Below, in pieces: positions 49,651 to 62,552 of a stretch of 64,000 bases of DNA. Origin of the DNA: Epichloe hybrida (taxonomy: Eukaryota; Ascomycota; Sordariomycetes; Hypocreales; Clavicipitaceae); contig JAFEKR010000023.1 in NCBI GenBank assembly GCA_019022495.1, positions 186,001 to 250,000 of the forward strand, given 5' to 3'. The notes under the pieces were generated by a model that saw only the letters and a list, made by a program, of their open reading frames with translations, did no database searches and was not told the origin of the DNA. Each line of letters opens with the position of its first letter. Positions within the stretch are counted from its first letter, which is position 1. Position numbers and translations under genes: made by a program.

Positions 49651-51302
49651 AGGCTCTCATGAGACAAAGGGATGGTGTGAGATGATACAAGTCAAACAAA
49701 CAAGTGTTTTTCGTTTCTTTCGGCCTCTTGCTCTCGGTCGTATTTCTTTTGCTCTGGCGTCCTTTTGATTGGGAACGATGGGTTGGTGTACGGTGCAATT
49801 TTCTCTACACAGACCACCCTGGTATTAGCTGTAGAATAAACTTGACAATATGAATCCCGTCTCGTAATGCATATTGGTTCTGCCCATGCCATCCTGCTGC
49901 CATGGACCCCGAGATTGTGCTACCCTGATCGAATCCGAGCGCCACGTGATCAGCCACTACATATTTACAAGGGGGTGGGTAGGAAGGGCCGCGTGGTCAA
50001 ATGTCAAATGGTCAGTCGGGTGAGTGGTTTATGATTGGCTTGCTCCGTAGTCATCCGTCAATGATAAGCCGTTGATGCTTGGGCATTCCTCCAGATGGAC
50101 GCAGGCGCTGGCGGGATGGGATGCAGCAAAAACAAGCATTTCTGGCGGCGCTGCACAAATTGCGTCAATCTTGTCGTGGAGACGCACATGACTTTGTGGG
50201 CGAATAGTTGGGAGAGAAAACTGCGCGCAGTTACTAGAAGCCAGAGGTCGGACAAATTTGCCTCTAAAAAAAAAATGACGACAAGGAGCTTATCAAATAA
50301 CGACTATACGGGTTACGAAAGCCGTCATGAGCAAGAGTGCCTATCTGCCTGCCACTACGGATTACTCCGTGCCCTATGTAAGCTTGCTTCGAAGATGTGA
50401 CATGTCATCCGCGACATTTATTAGGATGAACACCACGGGCGGGCCGTACTCGTTGGTCAAGACTCGAATGGTGCACGGCGGAGGAGGACTGCTCATGTTG
50501 CTGCTCATGGGACAAGGTCGACTGACTGACAGAACTCATCTGCACGAGTCCCCAGGATCCCCTCGGATCCCAGCTTGTTGCCGTGCCGGGCTGACTGTCC
50601 CTGCCTGTCACCGTTTGGTTGTCGTCATTCATGCTCGCTCGCCGTCTTGTCGTCCTTTCCCTCCATCTTGGATCTCGCATCTCGCATCTCGCATCTCGGT
50701 TCATGTTCATAGACGCCAGTTTCGCCCAAATCTCGATTTCAAGCGAGTCGATTTCTGTCTAGCTCGTCGCCTTAACTAGCCATTACATACTTCCATCACT
50801 TACAATAGGGCTGGGCGTTCTTGGGTGGTTGCGCGCGCCCGCGTTGGGCCGTCCCGATCCGATCCGCTTTTTTTGCTGCCCATTTGATCCGCCAGGCTCC
50901 CCCCGCCACTGCACCTTTGTCCTCCACCGCGCCTTTGTCCTCCCGTCTTTTTGTTCTGGCTTCCTCGACTTGTCAGTGACTTTTCCTCGGCTTGACAAGA
51001 TCCTGTGCCCGCCACCTGGGGTTTGCATTTCCCTTTCCCAAGGAGCCATCTTCAAGCACATGATATCGTTGTACGTGTGGTTTTTGAGCGACTTTGAATC
51101 ATCATCGAGGGAACCTGCTTGCCGCGAGATCCCGCCCACCTGGCCACTACCAACCGAGTGACATTCTCCAACATTTAACCCCGCGGCTGTCATAAGTCAT
51201 AAAAACCCCTCCTCCATTTGGTCAACAATACGGAGTAGACGAATAGATATACGACCTCGACGCAACAGAGATTCAAATCTTGACGCTTTTGTACCGTCCA
51301 TC
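49651..51302. other. Intergenic region between phosphofructokinase and the RS-rich protein gene
   Basis: 1.65 kb with no recognised gene. The last 500 bases are CT- and CCGCC-rich, typical of a fungal promoter and leader. Short overlapping frames at 50095-50400, 50327-50779 and 50829-51161 lack domains and change frame without good introns, so I leave them uncalled. Confidence 0.55.
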
Positions 51303-53164
51303 ATGTCGCAACGTGGTGCTCGGATGACAGAGTTCGAGGAGCGGGATTACTACGCCGCTCCTCGACGATCCAACCCTCGCTTTGACAATGGCGAGATGCG
51401 CACTACCAGAGTCATGACGAGAAGTCCGCCTGCGTCTGCACGCGTGAGAGACTCGGCGCCGTCGTTCCTACGAGAAGACTTTCGACGGACGGAAGCTGGG
51501 CCCATGGTTCTCCGGAAGCGAGATGTGGAAACGTGGGATCGACACGCGAGAAGTCCCAGTCCCGTTCGTATACGCGAGGAGCGTATCATCCGCAGACCGC
51601 GGAGTGAGTCTCCGCCTCAGTTCCATGAACATGATCACGAGCACTCGCGCACGAGGATTGTTGAAAGAGAAAGGGACAGGATTAGAAGCCCGTCTGTGGC
51701 GAGGAGGAGGTCACCATCTCCGCAATCGGTTCGGTTCGTGGAGAGGCGGAGGAGAAGTCCTTCGCCCGTGAGTGAGCGTATTCACACGAGGATTATCGAG
51801 AGGGAGAGGGCGAGGGAGAGGGAGCCCAGCCCTTCGCCATCACCGCCGCCTCCGCCGCCTCCGCCGCCAGTGATACGGGGACCGGTAATTGAGAGGGAGG
51901 TCATCACGCATTATACCGACATTGACCATGGTAAGTCAAACATTTTGGTGCCAGAATATCAACCGTTGCGTACTACGGCACGCGAAAATATGAGCTAATG
52001 ACATTCCTGTTTTCCACTCAGGTGTCATCCGAGCAAAGGCGCCGTCTCCCCCGCCACCGCCCAGGCCACGCGCCCATACTCAAACCCGCCAGCGCGAAAC
52101 TGACATTGACATCTCCATGTCCAAGAACCGCACAGAAGTAGACGTGGACATTCACCGATCAACCTCTCGCCACCGATCACCGTCGCGCGAACGCCGTTCT
52201 CACTACCATGATGACGAGATCATTCTCCGAAGAGACATGGATCATCTCCGAGTAGACGACCGTCGCCGATCGTCGCATCGGCGATCTCACTCCGCCGCAC
52301 CTGTTGCCTCGCCCGCCGACGAAGAAGCAGAGTATATTACGGGCAAGATTGACTCTCGTGGCCGCATGGGCGAAGCGTACCATGGCGCCACCAAGGACTG
52401 GACAATTGTGGACGTGCCGCCAGGCACAGAGAAGGTTCGCATGGACGGAGTCGGCGGTGCGAGCACCGAGACCAACTGGTCCAAGTACAGTGGTGTCAGA
52501 CGGACAAAATTCATCCCGGAAAGGGACGGGACCCTCGTGCCCGTTGAACAACCCCCACCTATGCACACTTCGGGTGCTGGTCGAGATCATGCCTCCGTGA
52601 TGGTATACGATCACGAGAGAGAGATCGATGTAGACGTTGATATTGAGCGCAGAATGACCCGGACTCCCGCCCCGCCTGCCTGCCCGCCGAGCAGGGAAAT
52701 GTGGACAGAGATTACAAAGGACTTGGTCTGTCGAGAGGCCATCGAGGAGATGGGGTATAGGTACGAGGAGACGAAGTGGTTCTTCTACATCATGGACTAC
52801 CTGAAATACGTAAGTTGCCAAAGAAAAATTATTCTCCTTGACATGGAGCCAAGTCAATCATGTCCGAGGACAGAGATGGCGACAAGCGACAAAATGAGCA
52901 GCAGCTAACATTCTTGGAATGACACAGGACGAAGTTCTTCAGCTCACAGAGCTGTCTTCCCGCATACGACGACACCGTCGTCGATGCAGGGAGGTCGAAT
53001 GGGAAAGAGATTACATGGATGACTGGCACCGACGGCACCATCGACACCACTTCGAGCACCGACCACAGCGTCGCGATTACGACTGTGAGTGGGATGACGA
53101 GAGGGTCAGAGAGAGAGAAGTCATCTATGATAGCCATGGGCCGGCAAGGGGTTATCTCCGGTGA
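51303..53164 (+). CDS. Arginine/serine-rich protein with conserved C-terminal module (DUF8035-like), three exons
   Basis: Exons 51303-51930, 52022-52809 and 52928-53164, all GT-AG and in frame, give 550 residues. The first half is rich in RSPSP and RERER dipeptides, with a proline run near residues 185-195, as in low-complexity nuclear or RNA-associated proteins. The middle has a conserved-looking block (WTIVDVPPGTEKVRMDGVGG, then SKYSGVRRTKFIPERDGTLV). The end has WTEITKDLVCREAIEEMGYR and FFYIMDYLKYDEVLQLTELS, followed by Arg/His-rich sequence. I believe this module is the fungal domain listed as DUF8035; that name is from memory. The function is unknown. Conserved-looking text downstream (53310-53400) may mean the true 3' end differs. 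Confidence 0.78.
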
Positions 53165-53901
53165 ATGGATAATTGAGCTGTCTCGTGTCCTGTGGCTGGC
53201 CAGCTGGCTGGCGTGTAGGCTATCCCGGAAACCATACACGCGCGAGAACGTACCGAATGTTCGTAGTACAAAGTGGGTGGCACGAAGAGTCGGAAGAAAT
53301 GGCACCGTGATGAGATCAGGAAACGGACCGGCCACGTTGGGATGACGACATTTATGATGACGGAGTGCAAATAGCAGCATCAGGGGCGGATCATCTCTTT
53401 GAAGGAGCCATTTTGGCCATGTCGAATAAAACTAAAACCCAGGTATTCATTCATTACTGCAACTTTGTTCTTCCCATGCTTTGCATAAGAATTGATTCAG
53501 CGGCGCATCTGCCGCCTTGGCCCCGCGCTCGCTCATTGGGTGCTGTAGTCGGTAGGGCGGTCTGGGGAAAATCTTTCGGCGTGTTTCCGCCTGGGCGCGG
53601 AAATTGGAGTGAATAGCAATTGGACGCAGTGACTCATGGTACCAGTACTTTTTATATTCTTTCAAGGACCGCCAAGGACCACCACCAACCCAACGCAGCC
53701 TTCTTCTCTGGTCTAGCATAATCTTACTTTGGCATTGCCAAAGGGACTTTTGGTCGACCCGAGCCATTCATTGACTGACGAAGCGGGGACGAAACCATTC
53801 TGCTTCTTCTGGTCTGCCCCTCTGCCATTTGCACACACACACACACACACACACACACGAATTTGCCCCGCGATTTCATCCCACTCCAGGTTTCCGCCAA
53901 A
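53165..53901. other. Intergenic region before 2-isopropylmalate synthase
   Basis: It includes a coding-like patch at about 53320-53400 in a third frame (RPRWDDDIYDDGVQ) after a stop, possibly a lost 3' exon of the upstream gene. It also includes a CA microsatellite near 53830. The remainder looks like promoter and leader sequence. Confidence 0.5.
53829..53858. repeat. (CA)n microsatellite, about 14 units
   Basis: An uninterrupted CACACA run in the leader region of the 2-isopropylmalate synthase gene, about 44 bp before its ATG. Its length is probably variable among strains. Confidence 0.95.
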
Positions 53902-56039
53902 ATGCCCATGTCAGTATGAGCCGGAGCTACGCAGTCTCTCTCGCGCGAAGTGGACAGGAAAATCTAATCCAGTGCAAAATGTAGGCTTTCGGAACCGTGG
54001 AAGAAGTACAAGAAGTTCCCGCCCATTGACCTGCCGGATCGACAATGGCCCAACAAGACCCTCGATAAGCCTCCTCGCTGGCTGGCTACCGACTTGCGAG
54101 ATGGCAACCAGAGTCTGGTCGATCCAATGGTATGTTGGCACTTGGATCGAGCTGCTCCCTACCGAGCTGCTCCCTACCGAGCTGCTCCCTACCGAGGGCT
54201 GTCCATGCTAATTGCATGTTTTGCAGAATGGCGACGAAAAGTGGAAGTACTTCAAGATGCTCGTCAACCTCGGCTACAAAGAGATCGAAGTCTCGTTCCC
54301 CTCCGCCTCCGACACCGACTTCAACTTCACCCGCAAGCTGATCGAGACACCCGGTGCTGTGCCTGACGATGTGTACTTGCAAGTGCTGTCCCCTTGCCGG
54401 GAGGATCTGATCAGAAGAACCGTCCAGTCCCTGAAGGGTGCCAAGAAGGCCATCATACACATCTACCTTGCCACCAGCGAGTGCTTCCGTCGCATCGTCT
54501 TCAATCACTCGAAAGAGGCCGCTCTGGAGACTGCTGTTCGCTGCACAAAGCTCGTTCGCGCCTTGACAAAAGACGATCAATCACAAGAAGACACCGACTG
54601 GGCGTTCGAATTCAGCCCCGAGACCTTCTCCGACACGGAGCCCGAATTCGTCATTCAAATCTGCGAGGCTGTCAAAGCCGCCTGGGAACCTTCCGAGGAA
54701 AGCCCCATCATCTTCAACCTGCCCGCTACGGTGGAAATGGCAACGCCCAACGTCTACGCCGACCAGGTCGAGTACTTTTGCCGCAACATCACCGAGCGCG
54801 ACAAGGTTTGCGTTTCGCTGCACCCTCACAATGACCGCGGCTGTGCCGTCGCCGCCGCCGAGCTGGCTCAGATGGCCGGCGCGGACCGTGTGGAAGGATG
54901 CTTGTTTGGTAATGGTGAACGAACAGGCAATGTCGACCTGGTGACCCTGGGTCTGAACCTGTACACCCAAGGCATTCATCCCAATGTCGACTTCTCCGAT
55001 CTGAACAGCGTCATTGAGACTGTCGAGGCGTGCAACAAGATTCCCGTCCATGAGCGTGCACCGTACGGTGGCTCCCTGGTCGTATGCGCCTTCAGCGGCT
55101 CACATCAGGACGCCATCAAGAAGGGGTTCCAGGCTCGCACAGCCGAGAATGCTGCTTATGACGATCGTTGGCAAATCCCCTACTTGCCCCTGGATCCTCA
55201 AGATATCGGCCGTACATACGAAGCTGTTATTCGCGTCAACTCGCAGAGTGGAAAAGGCGGCGCCGCATGGATCATTCTGCGCCAGCTTTCTCTGGACCTT
55301 CCTCGTGGCTTGCAAGCCGCCTTCTCCAAGGTTGTGCAAAAGAAAGCCGACGAGTTTGGTAGAGAGTTGCGTGCCCAGGAAATCACTGACCTGTTTGAAG
55401 AAACCTACTTTCTCAAGTCAAACCCGCGCTTCAACATTGTCGACTACAGCATTATGCCCGACCGCTCCAAGTCCCCCGTCCCCCCCGAAGAGGGCAAGAC
55501 CCAGGACACCAAGCACCTCAAGCGTGTGTTTGACGGCGTTATTTTATGCGACGGCACGGAGTACAAGCTGCGCGGACACGGCAACGGTCCCATCTCCAGT
55601 CTGGCCAATGCGCTGAAGAGCGTCGGCGTCAACCTGGACGTGCGGGACTACAAGGAACACGCCATCGGCAAGGGTCGCGATGTCAAGGCCGCAACATACA
55701 TAGAATGCACGGCTGCCGGAAGCAAAGTGCCCGTCTGGGGCGTCGGCATCCACGAAGATGTGGTCCAAAGCTCTCTGATTGCCCTGTTGAGCGCCGCCAG
55801 CAATGTAAGCATCTCCAAAGGGCCTTTTTTCCGCAACTTTTTGTGAATTCAAAGTCGGTGGGAAACAGCTAATCGTTTCTCTCTACTAGTTTGCCGCCAG
55901 CCGCCCCGGCAGTCCATTTGTTCCCAAGCCCATTTCCGACGGCGAGGTAGAGGAGATGAATATTGGTGAAGGGAATGGCGAGGCATATGGTCCTTCAGTC
56001 GTTGTCAGCGCGTTGGAAGCTCAGGCGAGCGCCATGTGA
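53902..56039 (+). CDS. leuA: 2-isopropylmalate synthase, four exons with an 8-nt first coding exon
   Basis: It catalyses the first committed step of leucine synthesis: acetyl-CoA plus 2-ketoisovalerate gives 2-isopropylmalate. Exons 53902-53909, 53985-54129, 54227-55804 and 55890-56039 give 626 residues. Exon 1 is only ATGCCCAT, and splicing restores [20 protein letters not shown], as in other filamentous ascomycetes. The catalytic HMGL-like barrel shows [10 protein letters not shown] near residue 42, the metal-binding HPHNDRG near 250 and GNGERTGN near 280. The regulatory LeuA dimer domain, the leucine feedback site, begins near 485 ([18 protein letters not shown]). The C-terminal exon is acidic and divergent. 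Whether the enzyme is mitochondrial or cytosolic cannot be told from this N-terminus. Confidence 0.95.
54148..54196 (+). repeat. 15-bp tandem repeat in leuA intron 2 (GAGCTGCTCCCTACC)
   Basis: Three full copies plus a partial copy within the 97-bp intron 54130-54226. The repeat is GC-rich and open in all frames nearby, which makes false exon calls likely here. Confidence 0.9.
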
Positions 56040-57819
56040 AAGTTGGTGTCTTTCCAAAAAAAAAAAAAAAAAAAAAAAAAAAACAAGGAGGGCAGTCATG
56101 AGACAGGAACCTCGACCGAGATGTGGCTCGTTTCGTCAAGAATATCGTATTTTATTTAGCTCAACAACTTCTGTTCCCGGCTGCCCTCTTGCTAATTACA
56201 TGAATGTGTGCCTTACTTGCTAAATTGGGCATTATCCGGCATGCCAACTCTCCCACGAATCTGTGTCACCGGTCGACGCTTCCGGCCACCCCCCCTTTGG
56301 TTGCCGTGGAAGATGCGGGGGCAAGTTGAATTACGAAAACACGGGAGCCCCGTTGAAGTAATCAAAACAACAGGGAAAACCCATGACTTTTGCATGTGTG
56401 GACGAGGACCAACGCATCGCGTACATGGGGGGCACACAGGAAAACTGAGGGGCATGAAGAGATGGTGCTGAAAAAGACGTTGGACTTGAGCGTCTTGTCT
56501 GGGAGAGGCTAAAGCAGGAGAGTTTGTCGTGCTCACGCCTTGTGGAGTGGGCTGGGCGGGAAAAAAAACATCTTCCCGCGCCTGGTGGCGAGACGCCGGG
56601 TTTCTCAGAGACGGAAAACAGTGTGAAGCAGAGACCCCGGGGCTACGGATTACGGATTACGCAACGTGCAGTGACAGTGTACTTCTCCAACAAAGGGAAC
56701 AAGCTTCTCTGCCGCATGCAGCGGCTGGTGGCGGAGAGGCGCAAGCAGGCACAGACTGCCGGTGTGGTCACACGCCAGAGGTAATGCCCGATTGCCGTGT
56801 TGAAGAAGCCATCTAACTGACACTGAGTCAACGGCGTCCGCTTCGAGGGGATGAGAGACATGTGATACTTGTGAGCGTGCCGGCAGACTGTTTGATGAAG
56901 AAGCCTCCGACCATGATGTTGACCGCCTCATCATCTGTGAAGTCTTGATTCGTTTGTACTGCAGCCCTGCAGCCCTGTAGCCCTGCATGCCTGGTTGGGA
57001 CGTTGGGACGGGAGGAACAAGGAAGGCCTGGATAACGAAGAAGAGAAAAAAAAAAAAAACACAAGATTGACTGACCATGACGCGCCAGACACAACTCATA
57101 TCTGCTCCTTGTGCAGCTTCATGCACTAGTAGAATTGACACGGCGCTGTCAGTGGCTGTCTCGGTTTTCGCTTCAGCGTCTAGCACCCCTGCACGACCGC
57201 GAGCGCCAGGTCTCCCACCCCCCTATGCATGACAGCCGACAAGGGGACAATCTGGAGATTTGGCCTGGCCCTGAATAATTCCGTCACCTTCCACAACTTT
57301 GATCAGTGAACCTCCCACCATCTCTCGTCTGCCGTCCCATTCGACAGAGTCTTTTCTTCGACCCAGAACATCTGGCGTCTTCTTCCCCTTCCTATTTCCA
57401 CTTCCACCTCTCTTCACTCGCAGGCTCGGTCTACTCGGCTTTCGCGAAGAGGACGTCTGATTCCGCCCCGTTGCAAACATCACAACATCAGGAGTCGGTC
57501 CCTACTACCCACCACTCGTCCGTCTTTCCTTCTGCCCTATCGTCGGTTTCGCGTTGCCTCGACCGAACAAAAGAAGCGAATCAGACCAGACATATCCGTT
57601 GCCCACCCGCTCGCCGTCCACCACCACCCACCACCGTCCACCACCGCCCACCACAGGAAAAAAATAACCCCCCCCCCCCACCCGCCGTGTTTGGGGGGGC
57701 TCCGCCTTTGCCTGTTTGCACGTGCGCGTCTTGCCAGCTTTTTTGGCTTTTCTTGCGAAACATTCTACTCCTCACGATCACCGAAAGCCGCATGACAAGA
57801 CGTTCTGCGACCTACAATC
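56040..57819. other. Intergenic region between leuA and the importin beta gene
   Basis: It holds an A27 run at 56057-56083 just after leuA, then unremarkable sequence and, from about 57300, a long CT/CCACC-rich leader with a C-run near 57670. Several overlapping short frames (56213-56536, 56650-57186, 57306-57839) lack recognisable domains, so I call no gene. Confidence 0.55.
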
Positions 57820-60800
57820 ATGTCGAGCTCAGAAATTAATCAGGTGCTCGCCAACTCGCTGTCTCCCGGTAAGTACCTCCTCTTGTTAGCTTTGCCCCTG
57901 GGTGCTCGTGAGCCCCTCGCTTGCTCCCCCCCCCCCCTTCCCCAGTTGCGAGGGCCTCGTCATACACCCTCCTCCATGGGTCCTACAATTTGGGTCACCG
58001 TCCTTCGGGGAGCGAGTTAAAACACAAGGATACTGAAAATGATGAAACCAATTCATATCTTTGTCGACTTTGCTAATGATGCTTCCATGAATAGATGCGA
58101 ATCTGCGAAACGCCGCCGAGGAGCAGCTTAACCAGGCCGCGGAGAGCAATTTCGTAAGTTGCTCCCAACAGCTCCAAATTACCAAACTACCCCCCTTTCC
58201 CCTTTTTCCCTTCCCCCCTCTCTTTGAAGGTTTTGCTCAGTGCCTACTTACTCTGTGCTCTTTGCTCATGCGCTGACCGCCTGTCATGATGTCAACCCCT
58301 GATACAGCCGCTTTACCTGGCAACCTTGGTGCAAGAGCTTGCCAACGAACAAGCAGATGCCTCCATCCGAGTGGCGGCCGGCTTGGCCCTGAAAAACGCC
58401 TTCACAGCCCGCGACTTTGCCCGTCTGCAAGAGCTTCAGACCAAATGGCTACAACAAACGGACGACGAGACCAAGACACGCGTCAAGCAGCTCACTCTGC
58501 AGACCTTGTCTTCTGACAACACACAGGCTGGCAACGCTGCTGCTCAGGTCATCTCGTCCATTGCGGCCATCGAGCTGCCTCGCAACCAGTGGACTGACCT
58601 GATGCCCTTTTTGGTCAAGAACGTTACGGACGGTGCCGATCATCAGAAGCAGGCTTCTTTGACAGCCATTGGTTACATATGCGAGAGCTCCGACCCGGAA
58701 CTTCGCATGGCCCTTGTCTCTCACTCCAACGCCATCCTGACGGCTGTCGTTCAAGGCGCGAGAAAGGAAGAGGCCAACAGCGAAGTCAGACTGGCTGCCA
58801 TTACTGCTCTTGGCGACTCGTTGGAGTTTGTCAGCAGTAACTTCAAGCATGAGGGAGAGCGTAACTATATAATGCAGGTCGTCTGCGAGGCCACCCAGGC
58901 CGACGATTCACGCATCCAGCAGGGTGCCTTTGGTTGTCTGAACAGAATCATGGCTCTGTACTATGACAACATGCGATTCTACATGGAGAAGGCACTCTTT
59001 GGCCTGACCATTCTCGGCATGAAATCCGAGGACGAGGATGTCGCCAAATTGGCTGTCGAATTCTGGAGCACCGTCTGCGAAGAGGAGTTCTCCATCGAAG
59101 ACGACAACGCCCAGGTGGAGAGCCATGATCAGATGCGCCCATTCTACAATTTTGCGCGCGTTGCGGCCAATGAGGTTGTTCCCGTGCTATTAACGCTCCT
59201 GACGAAGCAGGACGAGGATGCCACTGACGACGAGTACAACATTTCTCGGGCTGCCTACCAGTGCTTACAGCTCTATTCTCAGGCCGTTGGTGCTAGCATC
59301 ATCACTCCCGTGCTACAATTCGTTGAGGCGAACTTGCGATCCGAGGATTGGCACTTCCGTGACGCCGCCGTCTCGGCCTTCGGTGCCATTATGGAGGGTC
59401 CCGACGAAAAGGTTCTGGACCCCATTGTAAAGCAGGCTCTTCCTATCCTCATCACCATGATGGACGATGAGAATCTCCAGGTCAAGGATTCGACCGCCTT
59501 CACACTGGGCCGTGTTACGTACGCGTGCGCTGAGGCTATTGATCCCGCTCAACATCTTCCCACTCTCATCGAGTCATTGTTCAAGGGTCTTCTGAGCAAC
59601 GCCAAGATGGCTCCCTCATGCTGTTGGGCTCTGATGAACCTCGCTGAGCGATTCGCCGGTGAATTTGGTGCAGCTTCCAACCCTCTCACTCCTCACTTCA
59701 ATCAGGCCGTCAGCACTCTGCTCGATGTCACCGCTAGACAAGATGCCGAAACATCTGTGCGTACTGCTGCCTATGAGGTGCTCAATGTATTCGTGCAGAA
59801 CTCGGCCACGGAGAGCTTGCAGGCTATCGCGTCTCTGTCCGATGTCATTATTAAGCGCCTCGAAGAGACGGTACCTCTCCAGTCTCAGGTTGTCAGCGTC
59901 GAAGACAAGATTACCCTCGAAGAAATGCAAAATAGCTTGTGCACCGTACTGCAGGCCATCATCGCCAGACTAGACAAGGATGTAATTCCCCAGGGAGACC
60001 GCATCATGCAGACCTTGCTTCAGATTCTCAACAGCGTCGGTGGCAAGTCGAGCGTCCCCGAAGCCGTCTTTGGCACCATCTCTGCCTTGTCTACTGCCAT
60101 GGAAGAAGACTTTGGCAAATATATGGAGGCCTTCTCTCCCTTCTTGTACAATGCTCTCGGAAACCAGGAAGAGCCCAGTCTCTGCTCAATGGCTATTGGC
60201 CTGGTGAGCGACATCACCCGCTCCATGGGCGAGCGCAGCCAGCCGTTCTGCGATAACTTTATGAACTATCTGCTCAACAACCTGAGAGTATGTCATCCTG
60301 ATGAGTACCGACCTCGTGCCCCGTAGTGTCGAACTAAATACTGACCGCAAACAGAGCACCGCCTTGTCGAACCAGTTCAAGCCTGCCATTTTGCAGTGCT
60401 TTGGTGACATTGCGGGTGCCATTACTGGACATTTCGAGGCGTATCTGTCCGTCGTGGCAACAGTTTTGGAGCAGGCCGCGACCGTGACTACGGCGCCCGA
60501 GGGTCCCCTTGAGATGGTTGACTACGTCATCTCCCTTCGCGAAGGCATTATGGATGCCTGGGGTGGCATTATCGGAGCCATGAAGGCAAGCGACAAGAGT
60601 AAGTTGTTCACGAAAAGAAAAGATCATGAAGCCGTAGCATAAGGCACTATTCGACCAGACAGCACATAATACTGACTGGCTGTCCTCTTTTTTTTTTTCG
60701 CATAGCCCAAATTCTTCAGCAACACGTACCGGCCATCTTCAACGTCCTCGGACAGATCGCCAACGATACTCTTCGTAGCGAGTCGCTCATGCGTGCCAGC

Positions 60801-61069
60801 ATGGGTGTCATTGGGTACGTCAAGAGCCACTTTTCTTTAGCCTCTATCCATCTTGCTTTGACGTTGCTGACAATGTTTTCAACAGTGACCTTGCTGATGC
60901 TTACCCCAACGGCGAGTTGGTCGATGCTTTCCGACAAGATTGGCTCACCGCCATGATCAAGGAGACCAAGACCAACCGCGACTTCTCGTCGCGGACCGTT
61001 GAGACTGCCCGCTGGGCGCGGGAGCAGGTTAAGCGTCAAGTTGGCGGCACTGCTACTGTCATGTCCTAG
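57820..61069 (+). CDS. kap95: Importin subunit beta-1 (karyopherin Kap95), six exons
   Basis: The nuclear import receptor binds importin alpha, Ran-GTP and nucleoporins. Exons 57820-57868, 58095-58153, 58308-60287, 60355-60598, 60706-60814 and 60886-61069 are all GT-AG and in frame, giving 874 residues, the family's normal length. The N-terminal importin-beta domain is seen at about residues 17-75 (NAAEEQLNQAAESNFPLYLA, then VAAGLALKNAF), followed by HEAT repeats over the whole length. The acidic loop that senses Ran and cargo is at about 335-345 (DEDATDDEYNIS). The C-terminus ends VKRQVGGTATVMS. There are short 5' introns after codons 16 and 36. An ATG at 58326 inside exon 3 would remove the Ran-binding N-terminus and is rejected. 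Confidence 0.96.
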
Positions 61070-62552
61070 GTTTTCGAGCTGATCTAACTTGATGAACGAA
61101 ACCCCGACTTTCTTGCATTGCGGACCAACAATGCAATGTTTCACCACGCTGTGTCCTCTGCCAAGCGTCACCACCCAGTCCGAACTACTCCAGATCGAGT
61201 TGACTATTAGATGCCAGCAAAATGGCAAAAAGACACCCGCGCGCCATCATCCCCCCCAACGTCACAACACATGATCACACAAACGATTCCTACGACCCTC
61301 TCTTCACGTGTACATAGTCACTACCCTTTTCACAACACGCGAGTAATCCGAATACCCCTCTTCCCCAACACGAGCACATCTCCTGGTGTCGCTCAACGAT
61401 GGCACCTTTCCAGTTTTAAATGCCCACTCACCCCCTATCTTCCACTTCACCAATAGTCTTCTTTTCCGTATCGCCCAACACCATTTGCACATTACGCACA
61501 TCTTTTGTTTAATCATCTCAAGTTACAATGAAGGAATAGAGAAGTCATGTAAAGCCCCGTATGGAATTCCGCACAAAAGGGAAGCAGCGGCGCGTTAAAA
61601 GTCATGTAGAGCGGACAAGGAGTACAGGCGGCAGACTTTTACTCTTTTGTCATCAAACTTTTTTTTTATTGAACTGTTCTTTCTCTTCTTCGCCACATGT
61701 CAGCTGTCTGATTGATTTCCGATTTTACCTCGCTCTACCTGGCATTTCTTCCCCTTTTCCTTTTTTTCCTTTTTCCCCCCATCATTTCTGCACTAGACTC
61801 CATTCAAGTGAATGGGATTTTCTAGAGCGCCACATTGCAAGGCAGGATTTTCGAGAATTTTGAAGCATTATCAATGGGGAGAGCTTGACGGGGCGGGGGG
61901 CAGCGGAGAGGATCAGAGGTTGACGCGTTGTGGAACAAATTATTGAAGGTAGGAAACGTGCTGGAGCGTGTCGGCGGAGAATGAAGAGAGAATGACGTGA
62001 TGAGCTGGATCGCAGTACAGTGGTCGGGTGCCTCCCATCTGCGTGCCGCGTTGCGGATTGGCATCAAGACTAGATAGATAGTGCATCAAGTGGTGCTGCT
62101 ACTCGTGGAGATGGAAGCGCACACGGGACATAGTAAATGAAACAAACATACATTGGCCCTCGTTCTATGTTTTGGATACCATTAGTGACTTGTACATTCC
62201 TGCTTTGGGTCCTTTGATATCTTCTCAAACATGCAATCACCATGTGCAGGTAGAGACAACCTGGTTGCGTGTCTGGTTGGTCGTCCTTTGCTGTGCATAT
62301 GCACGCGTATAGACAATACATCTCCGTGTTGCTGCCCCTAGTATGCCATGTCCCTTTCCCGTCAAGAACACCGAGTCTTTTGTTCAGCATAGGCACGAAT
62401 TATCACGGTACTGGTTCTTCATGTCACGTCTTCTAGACTTCATGGCTTATCTAGCGAGTAGATCAGGCTATGGCTCTCCACTGCCCTTGACATCCATCAC
62501 ACTGTTCCTGAACGACATCATTGCATCGTATCCAGCCACAGCGCGTTGAGTT
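61070..62552. other. Convergent 3' region between kap95 and the transcription factor gene
   Basis: About 1.5 kb of mixed composition with T- and C-rich patches (61660-61790). No supported gene or RNA was seen. It probably includes both 3' untranslated regions. Confidence 0.55.

Noticed and set aside
53729..54211. 160-codon plus-strand open frame across the leuA start region
   Set aside because: It runs through the CA microsatellite and through leuA exon 1, intron 1 and exon 2 in another frame; leuA exons explain the conserved text.
57306..57839. 177-codon plus-strand frame before kap95
   Set aside because: Pro/Ser/Thr-rich translation of a CT-rich leader; no domain, and it overlaps the kap95 start.
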